Below, piece by piece: positions 39,337 to 47,727 of a stretch of DNA of 64,000 nt; position 1 is the first letter of the stretch; every line of letters begins with the position of its first letter. The notes under the pieces are model-generated. The model was not told where the DNA came from, searched no databases, and was given only the letters and a program-made list of their open reading frames with translations. The position numbers and the translations under genes are program-made. The stretch spans positions 139,000-202,999 of IMG/VR virus record IMGVR_UViG_3300045973_000169. One strand, given 5' to 3'. Origin of the DNA: a virus.

Positions 39337-40062
39337 TTATTGAATATCTTTTAGTATTAGTTCTATATTTTTCATTTCCCAATAAGGAATTTCTAATAAC
39401 TTAATATTGTTATCTTTACAATACTGCTTTTTAGTACTATCTCTTTGTTGTAAACTTACAAGAGCCTCATTACCTCCCCAGTATTTAACAGACCTATAAT
39501 GTTGCATCCCATTAAACTCTATACAAACCTTATGGTTTGGTAGGTAGAAGTCAAATCTCAATGGGAGCCTTTGGTCTTTAAAGAATAAATTATCAAATGT
39601 TTTTTGCTGAATATAATCAATGTAATTATTCTCTAGCCATTTTTTAATTCTTATTTCGCCTTTTGAAATATTACACTTAGGACATCCTTGTCCTTTTAAG
39701 TGATCATTTGGGGTTTGCCAAAAACTCCCATGCTTATGGCATATAATACAAACCTTAATTTTGCTTTGTTTGTATTCAACTAAAGAATAATCAAATTTAT
39801 TTTCATGGATAGTTTTTGCTTTTCCTAAGAACTCAGGCTTAGACATTTTTGAACTATTCCCAATTATAGAATAATAACACTTTGGGCAACCATTTCCTTT
39901 TAAATGATTCTCAGGGGCCTGTTCAAATTCTCCATGCAAATTACAAACAATAAGAACTTTTGTTTTATTATTTATATATTCAACCTTAGAGTAGTCATAT
40001 TTAAAATTATGGATTTGATTAGCTTTATCAATAAGGTCATTAGCAGTTAATCTTTTAGGCAT
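39337..40062 (-). CDS. Free-standing homing endonuclease, EDxHD (Vsr-like) family with treble-clef zinc repeats
   Basis: A 241-residue protein. Two repeats of about 50 residues start the protein, each with a zinc-binding pattern: C40xxH43 with C59xxC62, and C108xxH111 with C127xxC130 (each ends HLKGxGCPKC). The C-terminal part is Vsr-like: E136, RFDFYLP (D171), GMQHY (H188) and QQRDS (D208) form the EDxHD set known from I-Bth0305I. Such proteins cut intron-less or genic target sites and are copied by repair. The gene lies between the two tail chaperone genes and breaks the usual chaperone pair. Its ribosome-binding site lies in a hairpin. It is likely a recent mobile insertion, more lysine- and asparagine-rich than its neighbours. 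Confidence 0.88.
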   Translation of the reverse strand: MPKRLTANDLIDKANQIHNFKYDYSKVEYINNKTKVLIVCNLHGEFEQAPENHLKGNGCPKCYYSIIGNSSKMSKPEFLGKAKTIHENKFDYSLVEYKQSKIKVCIICHKHGSFWQTPNDHLKGQGCPKCNISKGEIRIKKWLENNYIDYIQQKTFDNLFFKDQRLPLRFDFYLPNHKVCIEFNGMQHYRSVKYWGGNEALVSLQQRDSTKKQYCKDNNIKLLEIPYWEMKNIELILKDIQ

Positions 40063-40086
40063 AGATAGAACCTCCTTGGTCTATCT
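40063..40086 (-). promoter_or_regulatory. Hairpin enclosing the endonuclease ribosome-binding site
   Basis: On the minus strand the sequence just before the endonuclease ATG is AGATAGACC, then AAGGA, then GGTTCTATCT. The arms pair over 7 base pairs plus 2 more after a one-base bulge, leaving a 5-base loop. The Shine-Dalgarno sequence AAGGAGG lies in the loop and the first part of the 3' arm, and the ATG follows immediately. The hairpin should limit translation when folded. Similar masking hairpins control homing endonuclease genes in T4-type phages. Stability was not computed. Confidence 0.6.
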
Positions 40087-40103
40087 GTTAATAACCAAAG
40101 TGA

Positions 40104-40508
40104 TTAACCTTTTACCTCAAGAATCAACTCTAATGCTTTTGCAGGATCTTTGAAGAAATTTGACATTACAAGGATTTGATATACTAAAGTAAGCGCAACT
40201 CCAGCCTCTAAAGTATTTAGTGCGATTGGGTCCATCTTAGGCCATACGATACATGTGTTAAGAATATAATCATGGGTCATATCTTTATCTAGTTTCTTTG
40301 CTCTGATATCTCTGAACTCAGCCCAAGAAAGTTTTTTAAACATATAAAAGGAATAATCATCTTCATTACCTAAAAATGTAGCATAAAGCTTTTCATTTCT
40401 AGCTTTAAGTTTTTCGAATGTAGCTCTATCTAATTTGTTATAAGTAACCTTTTCCCAGTTGATATCTCCATAAAAATCATGAGTAGCTACTGCTGGTGTA
40501 TCTTCCAT
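40104..40508 (-). CDS. First tail assembly chaperone-like protein
   Basis: A 134-residue protein with the pattern of small tail assembly chaperones: YMFKKLSWAEFRDI, a charged helix, then DYILNTCIVWP and a helix NTLEAGVALTLVYQILVMSNF. It lies downstream of the tube-like genes and upstream of the tape-measure gene, separated from the second chaperone by the homing endonuclease gene. These chaperones coat the tape-measure protein during tail assembly and are absent from the mature virion. No slippery heptamer linking it to the next chaperone was identified, which agrees with the separated gene pair. Confidence 0.75.
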   Translation of the reverse strand: MEDTPAVATHDFYGDINWEKVTYNKLDRATFEKLKARNEKLYATFLGNEDDYSFYMFKKLSWAEFRDIRAKKLDKDMTHDYILNTCIVWPKMDPIALNTLEAGVALTLVYQILVMSNFFKDPAKALELILEVKG

Positions 40509-40545
40509 TATTTACCTCTAAGCTTTTATTTTATTACAATTGTTA

Positions 40546-41940
40546 TTAAACTATCTTTCTTGCAATAAAGTTATACTGTTCTTTGACTGGAACACCAGAT
40601 ACTGCTAATGCATGACTATGACCAGTTAACTCACAGCTTTCTAATATCTTATGTGTATTCCCATTATAGTCGAACATAATATTGAATTTACCAAAGTCTT
40701 CAGGTCTCCAATCTCTCTTCGTTAATTCTCCTCTAAGATTATTAGCAGATCCCATAGTGTCTAATTGGGCAGCAAGATCCATTCCTGATTGTTTTTCTTT
40801 TTCTTTCAATGCAGCGATCTCTTTTTTAATTGTCTCTATCGAAGTTTTAGATGTATCAACTTTCTCTTTTTGGGTTTTTATTGCAGCAAGATTCTTTGTC
40901 TTCTCTCCTTGGATATCTAATGTAGGAGTGCTTTCTAAAAACTTAACTTGATCTGTTTGTACTCTAGCAAGAGTGGTATCGAAACTAATAGCCTTTTTAA
41001 GATTAGAGTCACCATCTAACATTCCTTTTAACTGATTACTATTTTGTGTAATAGCAGAGTTAAACTGTTGTGTAGTTTCATCTCTTAATGTTAATAGATT
41101 GTCAACCACTAGATTATTGTCATCTATTCTTTTCTGTACTTCATTTATACCATTAGTATAGTTAAATCTATTAGCATCAGATAGCACTGGTTCATTTTGT
41201 CCAGGTGATAACAATGACTGTAAGTTAGAAAGGGTTGTTTGTAAATCACTTACTTCTTGGTTTATTCTATTTAGTTCATCATTTATACTCTTTAAATTAT
41301 CTTCATGTTGTTTATTTAACTGGACTAACCCTCCACTGGCTTGAGGATCATTGATGCCTTCATTAAATGTTTTAAGTTTCATCCTAAGAGCTTCTTGCTC
41401 TGTGTCTCCAAGCCCGTTTATAAATGAGTCCTTATCTGACTGTATATTATTAATCTTTACTTTAAAGTTATTAGTCTGAGCTAATTTCTCTTGGTCTTGT
41501 ATCACTAGATTTGCATCTATTTCTTTACCATAAGATTGTAATTCAGCAAGCTTTCTCTTATCATCTTGAAGAGTTTGTTGTAATTTCTTATAAGCAATAA
41601 GTTTATTTTTAAAGTTTTGAGCTGCTTTGCTATTTTCTGCCTGCCTATCAATCGACTTTTGTGCTGATTCTCCAGGTTGTAGGTTCTTTAATATAGCCCA
41701 TAGATATTTATCATGCTTATAGTTAATTGTAAAACTGCCATATATAATAACTTGACCTGGGAGGATAGCATCAAAATGCTTAGAGTTATATCCATAGATA
41801 GGCTCTTTTGATTCCTGATATGTATATTGGATATCATAGCATTCATCTAATAAGATCCCTCCTATATAAATCCTACCTTGGGCAGCAGTTACATAGTCTA
41901 CTTTAATCTTCTTATCTGATATAATAGGATACTCTACCAT
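40546..41940 (-). CDS. Tail-tube-like protein with about 300-residue coiled-coil insertion
   Basis: A 464-residue protein whose ends match the tail tube protein. Residues 20-85 (GRIYIGGILLDECYDIQYTY, then AILPGQVIIYGSFTIN and KYLWAIL) align with the tube's IFGDEYVGECMSFTLGIN, IPKGKRGIGGSFILA and DALLEYV. Residues 415-464 (GKFNIMFDYNGNTHK, LTGHSHAL, VKEQYNFIAR) align with its second half. Between them, residues of about 95 to 405 are long charged heptad-like helices (RKLAELQSYGKEIDANL, NDELNRINQEVSDLQTT), so a coiled coil is inserted between two beta strands of the barrel. It may form the tube end, a ring next to the hub, or a spoke that extends to another part. It lies 2 bases after the other paralogue. 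Confidence 0.75.
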   Translation of the reverse strand: MVEYPIISDKKIKVDYVTAAQGRIYIGGILLDECYDIQYTYQESKEPIYGYNSKHFDAILPGQVIIYGSFTINYKHDKYLWAILKNLQPGESAQKSIDRQAENSKAAQNFKNKLIAYKKLQQTLQDDKRKLAELQSYGKEIDANLVIQDQEKLAQTNNFKVKINNIQSDKDSFINGLGDTEQEALRMKLKTFNEGINDPQASGGLVQLNKQHEDNLKSINDELNRINQEVSDLQTTLSNLQSLLSPGQNEPVLSDANRFNYTNGINEVQKRIDDNNLVVDNLLTLRDETTQQFNSAITQNSNQLKGMLDGDSNLKKAISFDTTLARVQTDQVKFLESTPTLDIQGEKTKNLAAIKTQKEKVDTSKTSIETIKKEIAALKEKEKQSGMDLAAQLDTMGSANNLRGELTKRDWRPEDFGKFNIMFDYNGNTHKILESCELTGHSHALAVSGVPVKEQYNFIARKIV

Positions 41941-41942
41941 AA

Positions 41943-43208
41943 TTAGTTACCACCTAAGTCATTTAACATACTGTCAAGTAATGTACTTCCTGTAATGTCT
42001 GTATTATAATTTATATTACTTCCATACTTCCCATTGGAGTAAGAACTCTCTATTGAGCTAACAGAACTAACAAGAACCGTTTTCTGGTTCCATTTCTCTA
42101 CTTCATTCATAGGGATAAGGTCCTGTGCAACCCAGTTTACCTTATTAATTATATTAGGTTGTTGAGTCCCTTGATATTGGTTTTCATCTATAATAGAAAC
42201 ATTCTTAATCATAAACTTACTGAAGATTCCATTTTCATTCGTTCCCATGCAAAGAATATGGAACAAAGGTAAGTCATCTAGTAATTGTACTTTATTTGAT
42301 ATAGCAGAATAAGCTTGTTTCTGTTGTAGCCATTCATCATAGCGTCTATCTACATCAGCAGAAGCAGCTCTACTTTGAGGCTTATAACTATCAAAGCTAG
42401 CTTCTATTTGGCTGACTTCTTCTGATATTCTTCCTCTAAGATACTGAAGAATATCTTTAGTAAATACTCCAAATGCGATATGTCCAGATATAGTACGAAT
42501 ACCTCTAGTCATAGCTCTAGGGTTAATCTCACCTAATACACGGACTGGATATCTTTCTCTAATAGTAGAATAACTTAAACTTAAAGCATTCTCCATTTCA
42601 ATAGTTAATATCTCTTTTTTCTGGATTGCCTCTGGAAGTCCAAGATCTGATGCAGTTGTAACTTCCATTATCATAAATAAAGAAAGGTCAGAACCACCTA
42701 TTGTTTCATATAGTTCAGTAGTTGCATTCTTGTTTGGGTTAACTCCAGAGTAAGGATTTATTAAAGGCCCATCAACTGGGATCTTAGTTTTATAAGAATA
42801 CCCTTCAACAACATTAGGGTCAGATATAGACTTTATTTCCTGTATAACAGGAATCTGTTCCATATAAGGTTCGCCTAATATTTGAGCTTTCTCTTGTGTT
42901 GTTTCATTACCGACTTGAAATGGATACTTTGGGCCATAGTCAATAACAGTTCCTGTGTCTCCATTAACAAGTAAGCCAGATTGATTTGGATCAATCTTAG
43001 GAGCGTTATTTGCAAATGACTGTAGCCCATCTTGCTCTGTGCCGTCTTGCTTTGATTTAATAAAAGCAGCTACTGCATCTGGGCCCTGTCTATCAGAGAC
43101 TTGTTTTTCTGTAAGATTGGCTATATAAGAAATTGAAGGAGATGTATCAGATACTTGATATACGAATTGATATCCAGAGTCTGTTGGAGAAACTATTATT
43201 TTACTCAT
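41943..43208 (-). CDS. Tail-tube-like paralogue
   Basis: A 421-residue protein. Its region of about 205 to 270 and 310 to 375 parallels the tail tube protein: EMENALSLSYSTI, then INPRAMTRGIRTISGHIAFG and DILQYL, later DLPLFHILCMGTNENG aligned with tube QIPPFNVTVVGTNEQG. The first 200 residues are a separate, Pro/Gln-rich region, not present in the tube protein. It therefore looks like a specialised tube protein, for example a tube initiator, terminator or hub-proximal ring. It follows the tube gene after a terminator-like hairpin, so it is expected in fewer copies than the tube protein. Start ATG has an AGGTGA site. Confidence 0.74.
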   Translation of the reverse strand: MSKIIVSPTDSGYQFVYQVSDTSPSISYIANLTEKQVSDRQGPDAVAAFIKSKQDGTEQDGLQSFANNAPKIDPNQSGLLVNGDTGTVIDYGPKYPFQVGNETTQEKAQILGEPYMEQIPVIQEIKSISDPNVVEGYSYKTKIPVDGPLINPYSGVNPNKNATTELYETIGGSDLSLFMIMEVTTASDLGLPEAIQKKEILTIEMENALSLSYSTIRERYPVRVLGEINPRAMTRGIRTISGHIAFGVFTKDILQYLRGRISEEVSQIEASFDSYKPQSRAASADVDRRYDEWLQQKQAYSAISNKVQLLDDLPLFHILCMGTNENGIFSKFMIKNVSIIDENQYQGTQQPNIINKVNWVAQDLIPMNEVEKWNQKTVLVSSVSSIESSYSNGKYGSNINYNTDITGSTLLDSMLNDLGGN

Positions 43209-43230
43209 TGATTGTCACCTATACAAAACT

Positions 43231-43262
43231 AAAGCCCAAGCCACATAATGGCACTGGGCTTT
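43231..43262 (-). terminator. Rho-independent terminator-like hairpin after tail tube gene
   Basis: On the minus strand AAAGCCCA pairs with TGGGCTTT, and inside it GCCA pairs with TGGC around a TTATG loop, with a small asymmetric bulge (GT against T). A T-rich tail (AGTTTTGT) follows. It lies 36 bases after the tube stop codon and about 22 bases before the ATG of the next gene, so it should reduce transcription into the tube paralogues rather than stop it completely. Confidence 0.8.
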
Positions 43263-43297
43263 ATTTGTTAAAGTTGAATTTTTAAATTGAAAGAGAA

Positions 43298-43930
43298 TTA
43301 GGCTTCTAGTTTCATCATTCTTGAAGCAGCAGTTGCAACATAAGTATAACGTTTTTCAATGTTAAGCTCATCAATTGAAACTCCGATTCCGTCATTAAGA
43401 ATCTGAAGACCCATTACTCTCCATGCCATTTTGTCACCTTGTTCGTTTGTACCAACAACAGTAACATTGAATGGTGGAATTTGGTCAGCATAGAAAGGAG
43501 TAGTAGCGGCCCATAAATCTTGCTTTGCTAATAGAGCAGCTTGTGTAGTTGTGGCGGTTGCACCAGCAGCAGTTGTATTAGGATTGCTATATTCATTTCT
43601 TGTACTACCAGTTACTTGCTGAACAATCTCATCTTTACGAACCCAAATTTGTTGACGTGCTGGATTTGTTTGAATACTAGAAACATACTCAAGCAAAGCA
43701 TCATATCCTAATTGAGCTAGAATAAATGATCCGCCGATTCCCCTTTTACCTTTAGGGATTGCGATTGGACTTTTCTTACCCATTACATAAAGTGGGCCAG
43801 CTTCTCTATTGATACCAAGAGTGAAAGACATACACTCTCCGACATATTCGTCACCGAAGATAACTACGGTGTCTGCTCCAGAGAAAACAGTTGAAAGTCC
43901 GGTTTTAGAATTATACAGATCTGTTGCCAT
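43298..43930 (-). CDS. Tail tube protein
   Basis: A 210-residue protein immediately downstream of the sheath gene, the standard place of the major tail tube protein. The beta-rich sequence fits the tube barrel: FGDEYVGECMSFTLG, PIAIPKGKRGIGGSFILA, and IPPFNVTVVGTNEQG followed by MGLQILNDGIGVSIDELN. A strong GGAGG site precedes the ATG and hairpins flank the gene, which suits a highly expressed protein. Tube subunits stack as hexameric rings inside the sheath around the tape-measure protein. No host-cell homologue or enzyme motif is seen. Confidence 0.85.
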   Translation of the reverse strand: MATDLYNSKTGLSTVFSGADTVVIFGDEYVGECMSFTLGINREAGPLYVMGKKSPIAIPKGKRGIGGSFILAQLGYDALLEYVSSIQTNPARQQIWVRKDEIVQQVTGSTRNEYSNPNTTAAGATATTTQAALLAKQDLWAATTPFYADQIPPFNVTVVGTNEQGDKMAWRVMGLQILNDGIGVSIDELNIEKRYTYVATAASRMMKLEA

Positions 43931-43950
43931 TGTAAAACCTCCGTGATATT

Positions 43951-43972
43951 AGGGGGTAGTTACCTACCCCCT
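43951..43972 (-). other. Perfect stem-loop between sheath and tube genes
   Basis: The sequence on the minus strand is AGGGGGTAG, loop GTAA, then CTACCCCCT: 9 paired bases with a four-base loop. No T-run follows (AATATCACGG), so it is not a typical rho-independent terminator. It lies 13 bases after the sheath stop and 20 bases before the tube ATG. It may protect or delimit the mRNA, or partly attenuate transcription. Confidence 0.7.
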
Positions 43973-43984
43973 TTACCTTACTTT

Positions 43985-46495
43985 TTAGATTGCAGTTCTT
44001 TCGATTACAGCATCTATATCAACTTGTGTTAACTCTAGTGCTGGGTTTAGACTACATGTTAATAAGAACTTACCGATTGCATTTGCAGATTGAACAATCT
44101 GAAGATCCCATTTTGCATTTGAAGCTAGGTAACCTTGAGCAACATCGGTTGTGAATGATTCAGCAAGACGTGTTCTAGCTGCTTCGTAAAGTAAACGTGA
44201 AACAGGTTTACCGATAAAGTTAACTAGGATTGAACGCTTACCTTCGATGATATACTTAATGGTTCTTGTAGTAGAAATTAAGAAGTATGCAGAGTTGCTT
44301 CTTGCTACAGCATTTGCATTATTAATAACCCAACCAAGACCTTTTTCTCTAGTGATAACAATAAACTTAGCAGCAGCTAGGTCATTGTATAATGCTCTTG
44401 TAACAACAACACTTACAGTAGCATTTGAAGTAGTACCAATCTTAGAGAATGATAGCCCTTCATTGTGTGGCTTACCTGCTAACATACCTAATGCATAAAT
44501 ACCACAACTATCAATATAAGCGTTACCTGCACCCTTATTTGAGAAAGTAATTAGACCAGCTCCAACACAAAGGAACTTACCTAAATCAATTACTTTATTG
44601 TATGTATCAATAGCTTCGATACCATCAACAAATCCTTCATCTGTCATTAACAGACCAAGTGCTGGATCAGCATATTGGTTAGTAGTTGTATCGGTTAGAT
44701 AGCAACGATTATAATGAGCAGACCCTGTTAAAGTAGCTTCACCTAATAGACCAGTTCCACTAGCAGTAACATCAGTGATATTACCATTAACATCAGATTT
44801 ATATGTAGGCAATGTTCCTGCCCAAGCCTTAATTGCTCCACGACTAAAGTTAGCTGCTTTTAAAGCACTAATGTCTACATTCATACCAGCCAGTGGAGTG
44901 TTATATCCAACAGCAGCATTATTACAGAAATTAGCAAACATATAACCGAAGTGAGCTAGATAGAATCCAGGTTGTTTTGTATCAGACCATGAGTAAACAA
45001 AGTTGTCGCCTGCATCAACTTCTTTAACATAACCAATACCAAGTTCACGATTCTCTATTTTATTAAAGATAGCAGTCACAGTTGTAATATTAGCAATTGC
45101 AGGAGCAAGAACTTTTTGTAAGCTCGGAGCACTCTGATCGCCAATAGAAAGGGCTGTAGTCAATAGGATTGTTTTATTAGTTACATCAACTGAACTATAG
45201 AAGTAAGTTCCTGTTCCAATTGTTACATATCCAGAAGTAAGTAGTCCTGTAGTTCCAACTACACCAATTAATTTATTTGCATTTGCTCCAGAAGCAGCAA
45301 CTGAAGTAATATTAATAACTGGCTTTGCAACTGTTAACCTATAGTCTACTCCGTAAGGAACTAGATCAGTATAGGTCATGAAGTTGTGGTCAGTCCCATC
45401 AAAGATATCAACTGTACCAGTGATAGGCCATGTAGCAGCAGCATCAACTACGATTGAAGAATCGCCAACCTGTACATTTGCCTTTAGTAAAGTCGATTCA
45501 ATGTATTGTTTAGCATAGGTATCAGTAGCATTATAATTAACACCACCAGCAGCAATATAGTCAGGAGTATACATTTCGATGTCTAGTAATGCATTTCTCA
45601 TCTTACCGTAAAGTTCACGGTTAGTTAAGTTGAGTTGTGAATCACCAGCGACTAAAGTAGACCCAACCAGAGTAGCTGTCGAGTTAGTTGAGAAAGAAGT
45701 TCCAAGAGGCTCAGTTAATGCAAATGTTCTAGCCGTTACATTAGCTGCCTGATTTGAATAATTAACAAAAGAAACTGTAGTAATTGCTCCAGTAACTTCT
45801 GCAACTTTTAACTTTCCTTTTAGTGGAAATGAAGCAATTGAATCAACAACTGCAAGGACAGTATCATTACCAGCCACAGGAGCTGCTAACTCAAGACCTA
45901 CCCCAATTACATCCTGTAGAACAATCTCACCCATGCTAATAGGATTAGCAAGAGGATCATTATCAATATCAACACCATAAAGAGAAAGCTCATCGCCATC
46001 GCCAGCAGGAGTTGAATTAACAATAAAGTAACCAGCGTCTAATCCAGTAAATGAACTATAAACAAGTCTTTTATTCTTATCCCAAATCTTTACACCAGCA
46101 CGATTAATTCCAGTATCTGCTGGTTGGTTATTTGCATAAATAAAGAAATCATTTTCAATCCCATCATATGCATCAATAGTTTCAAGTGAAAGTCCATAAG
46201 AAGTAATAAGTGAGGCTGGTACGCCACCTACTCTTAGAGTAACGAACTTAACGGTATTTTTCTTTCCTGCATCCATATATCCATCATAGAATTCAAATAC
46301 GGATTTCATTAAAGGATTATCAGTACCATAAATAGCAGTAGCACCATCAACTGTATTTAACTGGACTGGAATCCTAGGCCCTTTGGTAGCTTGTCCAAGG
46401 AAGACAGCAAGCTCACCATCAGATGATCTGGTAGTAATGTCGTCTCCAAGGAAGACCGATACCCCAGATAGGTATCTAGGCGCAACTTTAAACAT
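43985..46495 (-). CDS. Tail sheath protein
   Basis: An 836-residue contractile tail sheath protein. The N-terminal part starts with the family pattern PRYLSGVSVFLGDDI and SDGELAVFLGQATKGP, then DNPLMKSVFEFYDGY. The C-terminal domain is diagnostic: NAVARSNSAYFLISTTRTI, then YIIEGKRSILVNFIGKP and YEAARTRLAESFTTDVAQGYL. Sheath subunits form the outer helical tube and contract. The middle is longer than in P2 (about 400 residues) because of a large insertion of beta domains, so it is more like the sheaths of large phages. GGAGG lies 9 bases before the ATG. This gene identifies the virus as a contractile-tailed phage. Confidence 0.92.
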   Translation of the reverse strand: MFKVAPRYLSGVSVFLGDDITTRSSDGELAVFLGQATKGPRIPVQLNTVDGATAIYGTDNPLMKSVFEFYDGYMDAGKKNTVKFVTLRVGGVPASLITSYGLSLETIDAYDGIENDFFIYANNQPADTGINRAGVKIWDKNKRLVYSSFTGLDAGYFIVNSTPAGDGDELSLYGVDIDNDPLANPISMGEIVLQDVIGVGLELAAPVAGNDTVLAVVDSIASFPLKGKLKVAEVTGAITTVSFVNYSNQAANVTARTFALTEPLGTSFSTNSTATLVGSTLVAGDSQLNLTNRELYGKMRNALLDIEMYTPDYIAAGGVNYNATDTYAKQYIESTLLKANVQVGDSSIVVDAAATWPITGTVDIFDGTDHNFMTYTDLVPYGVDYRLTVAKPVINITSVAASGANANKLIGVVGTTGLLTSGYVTIGTGTYFYSSVDVTNKTILLTTALSIGDQSAPSLQKVLAPAIANITTVTAIFNKIENRELGIGYVKEVDAGDNFVYSWSDTKQPGFYLAHFGYMFANFCNNAAVGYNTPLAGMNVDISALKAANFSRGAIKAWAGTLPTYKSDVNGNITDVTASGTGLLGEATLTGSAHYNRCYLTDTTTNQYADPALGLLMTDEGFVDGIEAIDTYNKVIDLGKFLCVGAGLITFSNKGAGNAYIDSCGIYALGMLAGKPHNEGLSFSKIGTTSNATVSVVVTRALYNDLAAAKFIVITREKGLGWVINNANAVARSNSAYFLISTTRTIKYIIEGKRSILVNFIGKPVSRLLYEAARTRLAESFTTDVAQGYLASNAKWDLQIVQSANAIGKFLLTCSLNPALELTQVDIDAVIERTAI

Positions 46496-46522
46496 AATGA
46501 GTTTCCTCCATAATTATAACCT

Positions 46523-47254
46523 TTAGCTTTCTAAGCCATATTGTACTACAATTTGTTCTAAATTCTTTTCTCTAAAATCTCTTACCTCAGAGAATCGAAT
46601 TTGGTAATCTTGAGTTTTGAATTTTCGTACACTTGTTTCACGATACATTATATCTTCATAACTCCCTGTCCAGATTATATCTCTTAGTCCTTTATGTTTA
46701 AAATACCATATGTTAGTATCTATGATCTCTTTTAGCATGTTAGCCCTTGGACGTATATCTTGAAAGAATTTTCCCCACACTTTGAACTTTATGTTTGCTT
46801 CTACGTCCCTGGTATATCTGATAATAGAATAACCCGTATACTCTGGGTCATCATATGTTCCTGCATATTTCCATTTTAAATTTTTGAATCTACTTTCATT
46901 AATCTGATGTTGCCCTAAATTCCCATGGGTTTCACTAACTGTATAGGTAGCTATTCTCATATCTGGCAAGTAGTTATTTATGTATAACTGTATATTTTCA
47001 TCATACAAATTATTATTCAGTGTTGGGATTTCGCTTGCTTCTATTTCTTCTGAAAAGATAATTTGTTTATTCTGAGGGATTTGAAATACTTTATTGTATG
47101 TATCATTTGCTTCTATTACTAATGTCATAAATCCATCAACTGTTTTGATTATACCCTCATTCAAAGCAGGTTCAGCTATTCGAACAGGCATATTAAGTGG
47201 CCCGTCTAGCAGTTCAAAAAAAACTTTTTTTGCGAATGATTTTGTCTCTGACAT
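46523..47254 (-). CDS. Putative tail terminator / neck protein
   Basis: A 243-residue protein just before the sheath gene. Myovirus tail-completion or tail-terminator proteins often stand here. The sequence is mixed alpha/beta (KVFFELLDGPLNMPVRIAEP, later EIIDTNIWYFKHKGL and DYQIRFSEVRDF), without a catalytic motif. In many phages the neck region is ordered adaptor, stopper, completion protein, then sheath. This protein's place suggests it joins sheath or tube to the neck. The start overlaps no neighbour. The function is from position. Confidence 0.68.
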   Translation of the reverse strand: MSETKSFAKKVFFELLDGPLNMPVRIAEPALNEGIIKTVDGFMTLVIEANDTYNKVFQIPQNKQIIFSEEIEASEIPTLNNNLYDENIQLYINNYLPDMRIATYTVSETHGNLGQHQINESRFKNLKWKYAGTYDDPEYTGYSIIRYTRDVEANIKFKVWGKFFQDIRPRANMLKEIIDTNIWYFKHKGLRDIIWTGSYEDIMYRETSVRKFKTQDYQIRFSEVRDFREKNLEQIVVQYGLES

Positions 47255-47289
47255 TATCTAACCTTAGTCTATTTTATTGTTATTAACCG

Positions 47290-47727
47290 CTATCTTGTGG
47301 AAGGTTGTTTTATAGCTTCTATTTTCATAAAATGAGGAATATGATCCATGGATTGTGGTGGAGTAACTCTTTCTACAATCCATCTATTTCTCTTTAATAT
47401 ATTATCTCCAAGCTTTGGTTCTTTCAGAAACCCACCATGTTCATCTACCCAAATCTCAAATAACAAATCACCTTTTCTTATATAGTAAGTATCTGAATCA
47501 ATTGAGCAATAGAATTTCATAACATCATTATCGAACTTAAATGTCTTCCCTTTCTTAATCCATTCTTGGAAGACAAATCCTCCACCTAAACAATTAGGAC
47601 AGTTAGGGTCTGGAGTGGCTGTTTCTTTTCTCCAGCAGTGACAATGAGTAGTTGTATTATGTCTGATTAGCATAATGTCATGGTCTTTGCCAATAAACTT
47701 ATTGAATTCTTTAGTAAGATCAATCAT
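47290..47727 (-). CDS. Zinc-ribbon-like head-tail connector/neck protein
   Basis: A 145-residue protein with a zinc-binding pattern near residue 30: HCHCWRKE followed by CPNCLGGGFVF. This CxC...CxxCxGxG arrangement is common in small neck or head-completion proteins of Gram-positive phages. The remainder is beta-rich (MKFYCSIDSDTYYIRKGDLL, NRWIVERVTPP). It overlaps the 469-residue gene upstream by one base (TAATG) and comes before the sheath-proximal neck protein. It probably seals or joins the head-tail interface. A metal-binding role is likely from the four cysteines but not proven. Confidence 0.7.
   Translation of the reverse strand: MIDLTKEFNKFIGKDHDIMLIRHNTTTHCHCWRKETATPDPNCPNCLGGGFVFQEWIKKGKTFKFDNDVMKFYCSIDSDTYYIRKGDLLFEIWVDEHGGFLKEPKLGDNILKRNRWIVERVTPPQSMDHIPHFMKIEAIKQPSTR

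Noticed and set aside
38750-40508. Programmed frameshift joining the two tail chaperones
   Set aside because: The endonuclease gene separates them by about 780 bases and the second has its own start and ribosome-binding site, so a fused product is not expected.
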